Source: Plasmopara viticola
Taxonomy: Eukaryota; Oomycota; Peronosporomycetes; Peronosporales; Peronosporaceae
DNA length: 64,000 nt
NCBI GenBank assembly: GCA_001695595.3
Contig: MBPM02000054.1
Coordinates: 434,001-498,000 of the forward strand
Direction: 5' to 3'
The notes under the pieces were generated by a model. That model saw nothing but the letters and a program-made list of their open reading frames with translations, was not told the DNA's origin and made no database searches. The translations under genes were made by a program, and so were the position numbers. Positions 41,095-54,390 of the stretch are shown in pieces. Position 1 is the stretch's first letter. Every line of letters starts with the position of its first letter.

Positions 41095-43125
41095 GCGCTT
41101 GATCGGCATGGTTTAGGAAGTTCTCGAACAAGCCTGCAACCTCCAATCGTCCAATGATGCAATTGCTTAGGCCTCACAAGGTACATACGCAGATATTAGT
41201 TTTTGTTCAAAGTCGCGCAGAGCTCGGAAATACGGCTGTAAAAACCAGTATTGTTTATTTGTGATTAGCACGTGAGTGCATGCGCACAAATAAGAATCAA
41301 GATGAAGCCGGCAAATGCGTCTTTGGTGTGGATAAATCTCCTATTCAGAACAATTTATCGCAAAGCATGGCTTTTGAGCAGATCCCACTGAGGTCGAAGT
41401 TGTTGCAAAATGAACGGTTCCATTGAGCCGGAAAACCTTAAGAAAAGGCTTGGCTTGACTACTGCTTACACACAACTCAAGACCTAGAAGCATTGAAAAG
41501 CAAAAAAAGGCTTGGTTTACGAGACGATACTAGCCTTGTCGGATCCAGAACGATGGTTCACTTTAAATTGCGACGCAGAAGCCTCACCCCTCGCACAGAA
41601 TAGCTAGATAGCTCTTCTTCTTGCAGAAATTAATTACAAGGCTAGGCGGAAGCAAGGAAGGTAAATTAATTTGACTGCTTTTCCCAGACTATGAGCAGGC
41701 TCACGTCATAACTATGATATCGTCTATATTGAATCAAAATTGCCGCGCGTACGGGGATGATGGCACGGGGTAGCTTTGTTTAGCGTTCTGGGGAGCAATA
41801 AACTAAAAGCCTTGAACAAATTGTCGGTGCGGTTTAGTGCAATGCTAAAACAGTTGACCCACCATGTGTAGTGGATCCTCACAATACAGACTAAAAATAT
41901 TGCATACTTTATAATACTTCTTGGCAGTCATTTCGATTAAACGAAAGCTTTCTATCTATTAAGCATCCACTAATGGTAACCCAATTGTATAATAGTTTTG
42001 CATTTGTGTGCACACGTGCTAAGTGTGTCAACAAGCGAAACCTGTGCCAAATGTGGCTGCACCATAAGTAAGCTCACCGGTGCGGTTGCTCGGTCAAATT
42101 TCCGTTAATTTACGGATCTTGTGCCTGACAAGCCAATAGATCCGGCAAGCAAGATTGATATTGTAAGTCATTGCTGATCGTCTGAGCACCGAGGCCAATT
42201 TAGCGCCCTGCAGACGGTAGCACTGCTACTCGATCGTGTCTTCAGCCAACATGCACTTCCAAAGTTAACTGTCTCGAAGTAAGACATTTTTGGCGGGCTC
42301 TATCTGAAGGAGCGCATCTAACGAACTTGTCGTCAAGCCGAATTCGTCTACAGCGCACACTCCGCACACTGATGGTCTGACTAAGCGAGTAAACTGCGTT
42401 GTCAAAGGCATGCTGCGCAATGCATGCGCGGACATACCAAGTCATTGAAGCAGCATGCCCCCAATTGCTGAGTCTGCATTGAGCAATGTCTTTGTACCTC
42501 AACATACTACATGCCGTTTTATGTCGCAATTTAATGCTTCTAATACCTCGGGGCTCTAGGATTGTTTAGTGAGGGTAACAGCCCTCTCATAATATGTAAA
42601 AAGATCGACTTTTATGTCGAAACGATCGAGTGACTCGAGACACGTATACGGCTGAAAGCAATTGCTTTTGAAATGGATATGATGACTAGAAGGAAATATA
42701 ACAAGACAAATTGCTTAATGATAGACTTAGTATTCTTAGATGCTAAATTTCCACCACTTACTTTTGTCTCTAAGACTAGAGCGCGCCTACTTTTTAACGG
42801 ACCATTTAGGTCACAACCGAAGTACATGATGCAAGCTCAAATGTGGTCCTTTAAGCCGCCATCACTAGTCTTGGCGAGCCGCCGCTGCGCACGATTTGAG
42901 CGGCTTGTTTGCACAACGATACAACTGCGCGCTTAAGGCCCAAGACTTGCCGAGAAAAGTCGCTGTCTCGAAGTTGCAGCCGAGGAGTCGTCGCTACAAT
43001 TAAATAGGTCTTGCGCTGCATCCACCAGACGTCAATTGCGAGCAATAGAGCAAGTAGTGCACCACATGATGATAAAAGTCGACTTCATTTCTCAATAAAG
43101 AGAGCGAGCGCCACTTTCACGTGGA

Positions 43126-44000
43126 GTGCAATCTCGTGCAGCGACGTTACTAGAGTCAAGCTCAATATCTCCTAAAGTGGAAGGGTCATCCGAATTTCAA
43201 GAACCTAGCATTATACATTACGTCATGCTACATCCTTTTGAACATCAGCATTTGTGCCGCGATGGTGACCGCATTCAGCTTGGTACATGTGTGTACGATG
43301 GTCCACTTGCCATTTGGCTTCTCACGCAATATGTTGGTGCGGAAGGGGTGGACGTACTTTTCAGACATATTGTACTCGTGCTTTGCCAAAAGAATGCTTC
43401 AGTGATGTCACTCTTACTTTTCGACAAAAATTCTTCTGAAACTCTACGCAAATTTTGGCTGATGAAACCAAGTCAATTTCATGACGTGCATGTTTACGCT
43501 GATGGCGGTTCTCATATGACCAAAACCTGGACGGATCCGATTTTTTTTAAGATGTAAATCCGCTTCTTGCTTCAAGTGCCGTCTTAGTGTCTTTTAAGAC
43601 CGCTTCATCTAATCGTGATGGGAAGATGATCTCTTTCTCGGATCGTATGATCACTACTTCGGCTATATCGTCGATCTCAAATCCTTTTGGCCATCTTATC
43701 CAGCCGAATTGGAGCAATGACTGAATGGATGGGTTTCAGTATTAATTTGCCTTTGACCGCACCGATATTCCTGCATAATAGGGAGCGCTATAGTCATTTA
43801 CTGACATGCTTACTGTACACCACGCCCAAGACAAGACGCCTGCGCTGCTCGATGATTGCTGAACGTCGCTCTGATATTTTAAGAAGTCGGCGGTCTCAGA
43901 AATACGATTTGTGCCGTGTTTACACTGACACGATAGTGTCTTGACGCTGCATTGAGGTCCAGCAAGAAGCGGTGCTCATCAGAGCCGCCACTTAGCGGAA
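43126..44000 (+). pseudogene. Unrecognised coding relic
   Basis: A 143-codon frame (HPFEHQHLCRDGDRIQLG, WLLTQYVGAEGVDVLFRHIVLVL, KPSQFHDVHVYADGGSHM) continues after a one-base slip as DVNPLLASSAVLVSFKTAS and SISNPFGHLIQPNWSND up to TGA. Then come stop-riddled segments that still look coding (MDGFQY, FAFDRTDI). The smooth continuation across frames suggests one dead gene or two exons of a damaged one. Family not recognised. Confidence 0.35.
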
Positions 44001-45662
44001 TAGCGCCGCTTTACATGCGTGAAGAAGGTTGCACCCCAAATACCTCAGCCTTGGGCCGACTATGTCACATCGGAGAGTCAGTAGACACTTTCTACGACGC
44101 GTGTTATCAAGCCATTTCACGCGGCCTTACCCTTCTACAGCCAGACAAGTTATGCAACGAGCGCTCTTCGCGGTAAGCGTTCCCCATCTTCATTGTCAGG
44201 TCCTTCCACTACGAGCACTCTATATCAATTTACTTGCCAGCACATACGCAGTGATAGAGCCTTGTCTATACTACCTTGGAATAATGTGCTGACCGGTCTT
44301 CACTACCAACGTTAGCATTGCTGAGATACATGGCGACCGGGCCGCGTGAAGGGTCCTGGTATTGTGAAGTAATGATGCCTGAAAGATAGACTTGCCATTT
44401 AACGCGCTTTCACGGCCTCCTTCCTCGGTAGAGATTGGACCACCTCCGTCCTGGCCGCTCGTGCGCAGTGCATCTATGCATATGTTGGCTGCAGCCTCCT
44501 ATTTAACAGAGGGTCACTGGCCATCGCAGCCAAATGATAATATCGGTATTTCCTTCCTACCCCAGAAGATTATAACACATATTTAAGCGGCAAAAAGACT
44601 TGCACCAGCTGAAACTTCAGCTCAGCCCGAGTGGGGAACGCTGATTCCATTGTACATTCTTGTGCTCGGTCGCCTAACTTCGAGATGACCAAAATACTCT
44701 CTGTTCCTCAATATTTCACACGATCGGTATCATGGTCATACCATTTTATCTGACCTAAAGCAGCAGACTTTTTCTTTTTCCCTACAAGGTCTTCACGCTC
44801 ACCGTGCGCAGCCATTGTATACTGCCTTAGGCGTTGACGTTATCGACGCAGACGACTTAGTTGCCTTCTTCATGCGATAAAAGAGCGTTCGTGTAGCTGG
44901 AGAGCACCCTTACACGCGCACAGATCGCGTCAGGTACTTGTATGATAAAACATTGCACTAAGCGGACCTGTCACTTTGTTTAGCCCGTCTTGTGTGCACA
45001 GAAACAAATGAGCGTATCCTTTTCTTAGAGCGGCCAGTCTAAATGTTTTAGGTGCTGATACTATCAGGTTTAGCGGGGCTGCCGTAGCTATCGCTATGTC
45101 GTTATGCCTAGATTAATTCTAACTTTTTCACTTCAAAATGTGTATAGATCGGCGAGTATCCTAGAATGACTATCTGACACGAGACCCCATACTAATTTTT
45201 TTTTTGACTTGTGTTACCAACTTATGACACACCTTGGGTTCTTTGATCTCAAGATGAAGATTATACCATTTGTCGATTCTTCGCCACAGGCCAAAGCCAA
45301 AATTAACTCTTAGCAATCGACGATCAATTAAAGGCTTTTATGTCGCGTTTAGCGGTGTGCTAACTTCCACTTGTATGTGCTGTAGCTGCTAAAATAGGTA
45401 ATGTTTAGCTAAGCCGTGTGCGAGTTCGTGTACAATAATTTAGACCTCCTTTTTTTATTAAAATAAACTCCATCTATACAATATTTTTGATAGGGACACT
45501 TGATTATCGTTCCAAGCACCATCCACCAAGATGAACCACAGCGTATTAGAGACGGCGGCGTCTCCAAGCAACAGCGGTGCGTAGTGGTGCACGCCACCAA
45601 GCTGACCATTACTCGTCTTATTCATAGTCCTTTTTGCATGTGTAGACTCGTCACTTGTGCAT

Positions 45663-48600
45663 ATGGAACATTCGCGAGTGCGCGCTCGTTCCGCCGCGGT
45701 GGAAGAAGTTGAGGTTCGTGAAGCCGCTTGACTCGTACGTTAAGGAGTGACGATAAGCTCTTGTGGTGTGATACAGTCGGAGGATGTTGATACGGATGAT
45801 GCGGGTGAAAACAACGACGAAGAAGGACGCAGGGTGACGCGACGTCTCTCGGTACATCGAGCTTGTGTATCGTGTGCTGTAATTCATCTCACCAAGATTT
45901 GTTCTCAATAGCGTCGTCTACAGATAGAGCTGGAAAATTCTAGTCGACGTGCGTCTACGGGTGATGAAGACACTGGCAGTGCTTCCCAGGCTTCTTCGTC
46001 GCGTTACTCGCTACGCACTCGGCATAATAAGCCGAAACGCTTTGATGAGTCTTTGTACAATGAGGTTTTTACTGTGTCGCACTCTTCGTATACCGACTCA
46101 CCACGGAATGACAGAAAGAAACGTCGACGTCCTCGGGATCGGAACAGGCGATCGAAGAGACGACGACGGATTGAGGACGAAGAAGAAGAAGAAGGAGAGG
46201 AGGAAGCGGAGGAAGGAAATCAGTATCATGATGAAATAAGTATGCTTGAGATTAATCGACAAATCAAAGCAAAGGAGCGCGAAGACCGAGTGAAAGCGCG
46301 GGAGATAGGGCGAAATTCCCATGCATCGCGGTATTCGTTACGATCGCGCGAGAGCCTCACGATGAGTGAAGTGAGTGACGGATCACCTTTTCGAACGGGA
46401 AAGACCCAACGGTCGCAGTTAGCAATGAGAAAAATGAATGACGAGAAGCACATAGAAACTAGTGGACAGATAGAGGAGGAATCGGATTCTGAAAATGACG
46501 TTATTTCGGAAAACGAAGAGGAAAACAAACAAGGACTAGCAATTGTCGGTCGATATCATTTGCGTCAACGTCGACAACGGCCACTAGATGGGACCAGTCG
46601 GACCACGCGAAGTCAAACAAATTTGCGATCGACTCCAGTCTATCAAGTTGAAAACACTGCGCGACGCTACTTACTTCGTGATCGCTCGAAAACGCATCGA
46701 ACCGACATGGAAGAAGAGGCAACTGCTTCACCAGAGACTTCAGCTGCGTACACAAAGTATCAAAAACGACGTCTTTCCATGAGAAGAAATACGACGACCA
46801 TTTCTGGTAGCAGTAGACGATTGTTTCTCCCTGACATGGACCCTCCTTCTACCGTGCACCGCCATACAAATCGTGGTCAAAGCAAAAATAATCGAACTCG
46901 TCACCATCGATCGCTTTCGTGGTCTTCTTCAAATACCTCTTCCTCTTCTTCCGACATGGCGGACGACGACTCGGACGGTGGCATGCGAACGAGCAGCCCG
47001 TGGCGATCCTCAAAAAGTAGTCGAAAAAATGGAAGCTCTCGGGCAGATATCACGCCAGTTGAAGTAGATCGCAGTATTACGTGGGAAAGCGTGGGAGGAC
47101 TGAAGTCGCATATTGAAGCGCTAAAAGAAATGGTAATGCTTCCTCTACTGTATCCAGAGTTTTATAGCAAGTACAATGTGTCCCCACCATCTGGTGTGCT
47201 GTTCTACGGACCTCCAGGCACAGGGAAAACACTGCTTGCGAGAGCGTTGGCAAACTCCTGCTCTTTTCGCAACGGACGTGAACAACCGAGTGCAAGTTTT
47301 GTGCAGAACAGGTGGAAGAAGAAGGATCAAAGGCGACGACAAGTCACTTTTTACATGCGAAAAGGAGCAGATTGCTTGAGCAAATGGGTCGGAGAAGCAG
47401 AGCGACAATTGCGACTTCTTTTTGAAGAAGCAAGGCGAAACCAGCCGTCGATTATCTTTTTTGATGAAATTGATGGTTTAGCTCCTGTACGCAGCGCCAA
47501 GCAAGATCAAATTCATGCGTCTATTGTGTCGACATTGCTGGCGCTGATGGATGGTATGGATTCGCGCGGCCGCGTTGTTGTGATTGGGGCGACGAATCGG
47601 CTCGATGCCATTGATCCAGCTTTGCGTCGTCCTGGTCGATTTGACCGAGAATTAGGTTTTAAGCTGCCAAATGTGAATGAACGAAAGAGTATGTTGGCAA
47701 TCCACTCAAAACTCTGGAAACCTCCTTTGGCTGATCGATTTCTCACGGAACTTGCTGAGCAAACAGTGGGATACTGCGGTGCAGACATAAAAGCTCTTTG
47801 TGCAGAAGCAGCCTTGTGCTCATTGCGTCGCGTGTATCCCCAAGTGTACGCAAGTGAAGACAAATTGTTAATCGATCTAGAAAAAGTGGTTGTTGCTCGT
47901 GGAGATTTTGTTAAGGCATTTAAGAAGATCACTCCAGCTTCTCATCGTGCTGTCAGCTCTTTTGCGTCACCGCTACCACGAGCTGTGAAAGGATTGTTAC
48001 AGGGACAGTTGACAAAGACGATGCGCGCTGTAGCACGGCATTTCCCACTTATTTCTCTTGATAGACAAGCAATTGACGACGGTGCTTACATGGAGGCAAA
48101 AGATGCGGAGTCGACAGATGACAACGCTGCTAACATGGAGCTAAGAGATGCGGAGTTGACAGACGACGACGAAGAGGACGACGTGAATATATATGCAATT
48201 GCGAGTCATAAAGATTGCGATATTTGTCACGGTGAGGAAACCGATCTGCTCCGGTGTGATGCATGTCCCGGTGCATTCCATCGTACATGTCTGTCAGAGA
48301 TGACTACATCTACTTCACGTGATGAGGAAAATGGATGCGTGTATTGGTTTTGTCTCGACTGTCGGAGCTCGATGTCAGCAGCGATGCAACGAGCAGCACG
48401 GCGCAAACAAACGAAGGGCATTTACTCAATCACTGCCTTGCACCTACCTCGCCACGCGGGATTTCCACGCGTTTTAGTTGCTGGTAAAGCTAGTATGGGT
48501 CAGCAGTACATTGGGCCAGCGCTGTTGCATTCATTAGAGGGATTGACACACTTTTCACTGGATTACCCTTCTTTAGTAGCCGACTCGAACTCGCACTCAC

Positions 48601-50859
48601 CAGAAGAAGCACTTGTCCAACGACTAAGTGAGGCTCAAAGATGTTTGCCTTGCGTTGTCTATCTGCCCCAAGTCGAGTTGTGGTGGAGAAACACGAGCGA
48701 GTCTATGCATCTGACGCTGAAAATGATGCTGATAAACCTGCAGGCTCGAGCTGACCTTCCTCTTCTGTTTTTGGCGTGTACAACGTCTTCGTGTGATACG
48801 GAAACACTACCAGAAGATTTACTATCTATGTTCAGAGAGGAATCGAGCGTTCTGTCGACGTCTGTGGTGATGGAGATGAGTGCCCCGAGTGCAAGAGCTC
48901 GTATGGCACATTTTAGACAGGTGTTCAGTGCAAGCTCTACCCCTCCAGCAGTTCGAAAGGCGAAGCAAACCCGGAACGAAAAACTTGAAGTGCTGCCGTT
49001 GGCTCCGCTTCCATCCCCTCCACCCGAGATCGAAGTCAGCCCAGAAGAGCTTAAGAAAAGAAAAGAGCGAGATTTCCATTTTTTGCGCGAGCTGCGTATT
49101 TTTCTAGGACAAGTTCTTCATTACTGTTACTCGCAAAAGCTGTACACACCATTTTACGTACCAGTGGATCCTATAGCAGTACCAAACTACTATTTAATAG
49201 TGAAGCGTCCTATGGACCTGAGCACCATGCGCGACAAACTTAATGATGAAGAGTACACGTGCTTTGAGCAATTTATGGACGACATTCAGCTCATTGTGCG
49301 AAATGCTAATGTCTTTAACCCCAAGCGTAGTCGAACACGCCACATCGCCTATGCAGCTGGCACGATGAAGGACAATATCCTATCGTACGCACATCGGTTT
49401 CGGATACGTCAAGGCTACGATTTGTTTGCAAAGTGCCGCGAGGTGACCAAAAGACTACGAGCGCATCCTACGATGTATGGGGAGTATGGCCGACGATTTA
49501 TTGAAACGGGCAAGACCACAAGCAAGCACCGAGACCAAGGACATGACGTCCAACGTGTACGTACCAGTGCGCGGCTTCGCGGTGTAAAGGCCCCTGACGT
49601 TAGTTTAAACACTGCTGATTCGCGTGCGTCGACAAGCACTGGAAAGCTTGCAAGTAATGGAACGATTAGAATAAACGGCGAGCGTGGAGACAACTGCGAG
49701 GAACGGACAGAAAATCCATCTGCTCAGCAATGGTTTGAAAATGGTGGAGGTAAGGAGGAACGAGAGAGCAAGAGCGAGGAAGAGGCAGATTTTACCGCAA
49801 GGGGTAGTGAGAAAGCTAACGGCAAAGTTGAGGAAGGAGAGGAAGATTTTGAGGAGGAATTTGCCGAGGGCGATCGCATCTTTGTGAGCAGTCGGACGCA
49901 TCCTGGCATTAATCGTGAAGGTGGCGCTGGCGTCGTACAGAGCCGCAACAAGGATGGGTCGTACAATGTTAAGTATGTCCTTGGGGGGAGTGAAAAGTTT
50001 GTTAGCGTCAAGTTTATCAAGAGATTGACAGACAACGCAGTGATGCAGTCCGTTAAAACGCCGCGGTTGGTGGCTACTGACTCGACGGACGCAGCGACTT
50101 CTGTGCGATTTATTCAGGACGAAGAAAAAATGGATGAGACGGACTATTTTGACGAATTGTTGTGGCCCCTATTGAAAGAGGAAGGCTGGAGACGTGACGA
50201 CAAATTTGACATCATTGAGGCGTCGGACGAGGCGTCTGGGCTTGCTCTGCAACGTGTCGTTTTCACTCCAGGCAAGAGGCGCAACGATGAAACCGTGACA
50301 TTAAACAGCGTCGTCGAAGCTTTGTCGTACATTGCAGAGGATCCTGAGCTGTCGATGAAGTGCTTTGGCACACGCTATGCAGAGCGCATGATGACCGATG
50401 AAGTTCTGGCACAGGAAAGTAGTGACGATGAGACTGACAATGCGTCTCGACTTGAGGATACGGAGATCAAAGAAAAAACTTTGACCACGGAAGAAAGCGC
50501 TAATGAGCCGACTGGACCAGAGCAAGAGACCCCCGAATTTATATATGACGAGGTACAGTGCTTTGAAATTTGTGCGTAAGGTGATGATTCCAACATCCTT
50601 CCATACTCAGGCTCGAATGGAACTAGTCTTGACAAAATTGGTCGCGAAGACGGCGGGCTGGTCGGTCGACAAACTACGCGATGAGCTGCTGGCGCTGAAC
50701 AAGGTGGTGTACCCATTCCGTCACCGCTTTGATCGCACGGAGCTGATGGAGGTGCGTTTAGTTCGTAGAGCTGGATCTTGTACTCTATACAATATGTGGA
50801 ATTTTATTGATTAAATTTATACTGAGCAGCTCATGGAGGCGCACGTAGCGATGCAGTGA
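45663..50859 (+). CDS. ATAD2/Yta7-like AAA ATPase with PHD finger, bromodomain and Tudor-like domain
   Basis: Predicted join 45663-45713, 45777-45851, 45912-50552, 50611-50751, 50830-50859 (about 1645 residues); all introns are phase 0. The acidic/basic disordered N-terminus (KRRRRI then EEEEE runs) fits a nuclear chromatin protein. AAA1 spans ~430-700: Walker A GPPGTGKT ~475, Walker B IIFFDEID ~556, RPGRFDRE ~615. A PHD finger with CDICHGEE...CDAC...WFCLDC lies at ~810-860. A degenerate second AAA (~885-1040) has no Walker A, as in the ATAD2 family. The bromodomain (~1094-1206) has YYLIVKRPMDLSTM and the acetyl-lysine Asn in NANVFNP. A Tudor-like domain (~1358-1415, DRIFVSS...YNVKYVLGG) follows, then a W-x-L-rich segment near LLWPLLKEEGW. 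Known family role: histone chaperoning/nucleosome removal at acetylated chromatin. PHD and Tudor are not in human ATAD2. Confidence 0.82.
45714..45776 (+). other. Predicted intron 1 of the ATAD2-like gene
   Basis: 63 nt, gttcgt...atacag. Exon 1 (MEHSRVRARSAAVEEVE) would otherwise hit TGA six codons on. The donor is slightly non-consensus. Confidence 0.55.
45852..45911 (+). other. Predicted intron 2 of the ATAD2-like gene
   Basis: 60 nt, gtacat...caatag; removes an in-frame TAG at 45909 and joins VTRRLS to RRLQIELENSS in frame. Confidence 0.6.
50553..50610 (+). other. Predicted intron 3 of the ATAD2-like gene
   Basis: 58 nt, gtacag...actcag. Splicing replaces a 9-residue tail (VQCFEICA type) with ARMELVLTKLVAKTAGWSVDKL, which resembles the helical C-terminus of ATAD2 proteins. 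Confidence 0.6.
50752..50829 (+). other. Predicted intron 4 of the ATAD2-like gene
   Basis: 78 nt, gtgcgt...gagcag (a 75-nt alternative also ends in ag). Joins DRTELME to LMEAHVAMQ and then TGA. Without it the protein would end LYNMWNFID. Confidence 0.45.
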
Positions 50860-53800
50860 AGAAAGAAATGGTAACACATCGGACGGTACCACACACAATA
50901 GGAATTGAATGTTATTAGCTAGGAAAAACTTTGTGTCGATTAGATATACGCGGTCGTTACAATGCACAACCACGTTGCTACACAGTATAGACATTGAATT
51001 AATCATGATTAAACACGCCTTTGTACATTCTGTAAAAGTTACTATCCGTTATTGTTAGGTAAGTTTTCACCTAAAAATCTTGTATGCCGAGGTTAACCAT
51101 ACGTTCCTCGACACGAATTTCAGGGTCTAGCCCAACTGTAGTCGGCGTTACATGCGCTCATTGCTAAATTAAAGGCAAGCATGATGATGAAATGGCTTTT
51201 CTTTCGATGCAAAGCACGCCCTACGGTAATACCGCTTCCTTTTCTTTAATGGGCAATTCCAGCGATAAACACGCACTTGTTTGTAATCCATACAATATAT
51301 TGCTATGATGGGGTCACACATCACCTTGCACAGAGAAAGACGTTACAATCTTCTGGTGAATATTCACTCGTCAGTAAACAGACTAAGAGTACAAAGTTTG
51401 CATAATAACAACCTTATACATAATAGTAGCCTGCGACTGAAGGAGGTGAAGGCCGTTCTAGAGGGGTAAGCTCGTGGAATTGGCTGACGCCGCTCCAAAG
51501 AGCAGCGTAGAGCTAATTCCGAGTTGTTAGGTTGTTGGCAGATGCGCAGAGGTGCCATATAAAAAGCTTGTCTATTTGTGAATAATGAGCCGTACCACAC
51601 GAGGAAGAGAAGTTTGTTGAGTTTACAACGAAAGCTTGCCACCAAAATTTTCTTGTTAGCTGAAAAAAATTGTAAAAGCGCTGCATCAAGTTTATTTGTG
51701 AGACGTTAAACCGAGTTTTTGTATATCACTGGTAAGCTCTTGGTAACGATCCATGGCAGGGCAAATGGTGTTCCGGACGCCGAGATGGATTGTAAAAAAA
51801 TCTCGCAGATGTGACTTCTTAAAGCTTGATATGTACCATAACATAGCTCACTTTTGATAGTGCTTTCCATCCAGCCAATCAGTGCATGCGAATAATGCTC
51901 ATGGGCTTTTTGAAAAAGGGGGAGAGTGGTGACTAAGTGAAGAAAATCAACCAAGCGCGGATAATAAAGTTCCAAGACTAGTTCAAGTTTACGTAATATT
52001 AACTTCAGTTACATGAAGCCCTGCTTCTACGATTTTAAGTGCCTTTTCGAAATTTAGCATTTGATCACGAGAAGCTATTTGTACCGATAGAATGTATACT
52101 AGGTAAATTGAAAGATTTTCAAAACTCAGAGTTACATTTGATGCAACGGGGTAAACATAGTACATCAGTCTTAAACCATTTAACATTAGTCCATCCCTCG
52201 TTGATGCCTACAGCAGACCACTGGAAGGAAAAACGCCAAGCGGTAAGTTGCACGTGTACACTTTGCAAATTGTGTGCGAAGAGGTACATTAGTAGGCCGA
52301 TATGCTTCCTACACTTTGCACCAGCTACGGACCTTACAGCTCTTCATGAAGAATGCTTCGATACTTCTACTAGCTCTTCAAAGCAGAATGGAGTTAGAGA
52401 TGAGTAAAAGTGAGGCTTGAAAGTAATCAGTCGACCCAATGCACTTAGCAAAGCGAGAAATGCGACTGCATCGGCCTAAAATGAACAAAAGAACCCTTTT
52501 GATATACACGGGAAGAGAAAAAATTATTCGGGAATAAATTTTGTTTATTAAAGATGATAAAGTACTGCTAGATACCGCTTGAAAAATAGACTTGGTATTT
52601 TGAGCAGGAGCAGACGTCGTTCCACCAGATTTTTACGGTCTTGGAAAGGCATGGGTTGTCGTATACAAAAGACATAATATCAATGCACTCATCGCGCGCC
52701 TTGACAGGTTATTTAATCAATTCTCACATCAAAGGCTTCTCTGTAGCGTTGTTCTTACACTCGACCTTGTTGGATCGGCGAGTGCGGGTGGACATAAGGC
52801 GGCTTATAGTGGCTATAGCCACCACCACAATTGTAACAACTTCTAGGGACGCGTACCTATACATCTGTACGCTCTTAGCGTTCCACAGAGCTTTACTTTC
52901 ACGGCAATGCAAAGCGACATACGGACGAAGTTTGGCACTACGGTCCACCCAACCGCAAAGCTCATGGATCACATGGCCGAGCCCAGACATCTCCTCCTTA
53001 GGAGCAGTAATGATCCGTAGTGCACATAAGAAGCCGCTTTTATAACCCGATAGCAATCTCAAGCTAGTATATGTGCGTACACGCTGTCGCGCAGGAAATG
53101 ATGCTCGTCATGTAGAAGTTGCACGACCAAGGCATAAATGACCTTCGTTGGCGCTTCTTAACCGACAAAGCTAGCAGCACTTTCACGTTGTGTGTATCAG
53201 GAAGCAGAGGCGCTTTCATGGGGTCCAGAAGCTATTCGTGGAGTGGCAAGGCTAATCCTCTTGTCGAAGCTTGAAGAAGTTGCTCAACACAACTTTTCGA
53301 AGGCCTTTTCCAGCGGAAATCGGAAGCGACAGACGCTTCATACACAAGCCGCGGTGTTTTGATCGCACTTTAGGACACTGCGAGTGACTCTTTATCTGCG
53401 ATCGTAGCTTACGTTTTCAGTGTCTGGTTTAGCATTTTGCTGGAGTCGAGACGTTTCAGAGGTGATATGCCTCTGATTCAGTAAATTGACAAATCGCACT
53501 TTAATTTCACAGACACAAAGTATTTCGCCGAAATTAAATGAGTCATGCTACCCTGGAGGATTATTGAATCCCATTAAATGAATCTTGGTTATGACAGTAC
53601 GTATCAAGGACTAGAACTGACTACGTGCTACCAAACTCCTTGAAATTTAGCTACAAGTCCAAGGGAGGGTTTAGATAGCCAGTCAAATTAATCAGTCTAT
53701 CTCGGGTGGTTTACCGGAAAAGGGATTTTTTGGCGCATCGGAGTCCATCAAGAATCGAGACGGGTTCTTATGCTCTTGCACACTTGCGTGTACAACCAGC

Positions 53801-54390
53801 AGGCCACTCCTTTTGTCTCCTCTTTCAAAAATTTTTATCATATGTATTCCTAATAGCCCAATTATGAGGACTAAGGTCTTAAGACCCGATCCTGATGGTC
53901 TCCTCTGCCAGCGATTCTCCAAAGCCCTAGGCGAGAGGAGGGCTCGCTTTTTCGACTCCATTCGGGACGAAAAAACAGATCATGTGTCTTGTCTCACAGC
54001 AGCCGAAGCAGCGGATATCGCTATGCTCGGCAGCAGATAAGCCCATCGGGACGAGGTGGGCATACCTTTAGGTCGTCCACTTACATCGCACTAGTGCCGA
54101 ATGCTAACAGAACTTAAATTTCGTCGGAAGAAGTTTAACTGCTCCCACAGGACACGAGGCAATCAGGTCAACATGGTTTAAGGCTGGTTGCGTATTTTTT
54201 GTCCGGTTTATCAGTCTAGAGAGTTTGAGTGCTGGGCGCACCTTACTATCCAACATCACTATCACAGTGTAAAATGAAGCACCTAATGTAATGTATCTGT
54301 TACATATGAATTACCGTCGTGTTTGCTATTTCACGCTAGTTTAAGCTACAAATATAATTTGTCATACACCTTTTCTTCTTAGTTTCTGCC
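50860..54390. other. Intergenic region with coding relics
   Basis: 3.5 kb without an intact gene. Minus-strand relics at 51706-53290 are listed separately. Two overlapping opposite-strand frames near 53692-54040 (89 codons -, one hydrophobic segment; 75 codons +) have no recognisable family. Confidence 0.5.
51706..53290 (-). pseudogene. Possible decayed helical-repeat gene
   Basis: Minus-strand pieces in shifting frames: APTKVIYALVVQLLHDEHHFLRDSVYAHIL (near 53150), MSGLGHVIHELCGWVDRSAKLRPY (52724-52990), FEKALKIVEAGLHVTEVNIT (51989-52186) and LVLELYYPRLVDFLHLVTTLPLFQKAHEHYSHALIGWMESTI (51706-51985). Amphipathic helices and 'LLHDEHHFLRD' recall HEAT-repeat proteins of the THADA/Trm732 type, but that is a guess. 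Stops and frame changes between the pieces argue for a dead gene. Confidence 0.3.

Larger units (their letters stand above)
38169..45662. other. Long intergenic region
   Basis: About 7.5 kb without a convincing gene. It holds a 26-bp perfect palindrome (41069-41094), an uncharacterised 138-codon frame on + (39891-40307) and a decayed coding relic (43126-44000, listed separately). The other frames are short and lack recognisable motifs. No LTR or copia signature is visible. Confidence 0.55.

Noticed and set aside
53692..54040. Overlapping frames considered as a small membrane or secreted effector gene
   Set aside because: One internal hydrophobic segment, no signal peptide at the N-terminus, no RXLR- or LFLAK-type motif.
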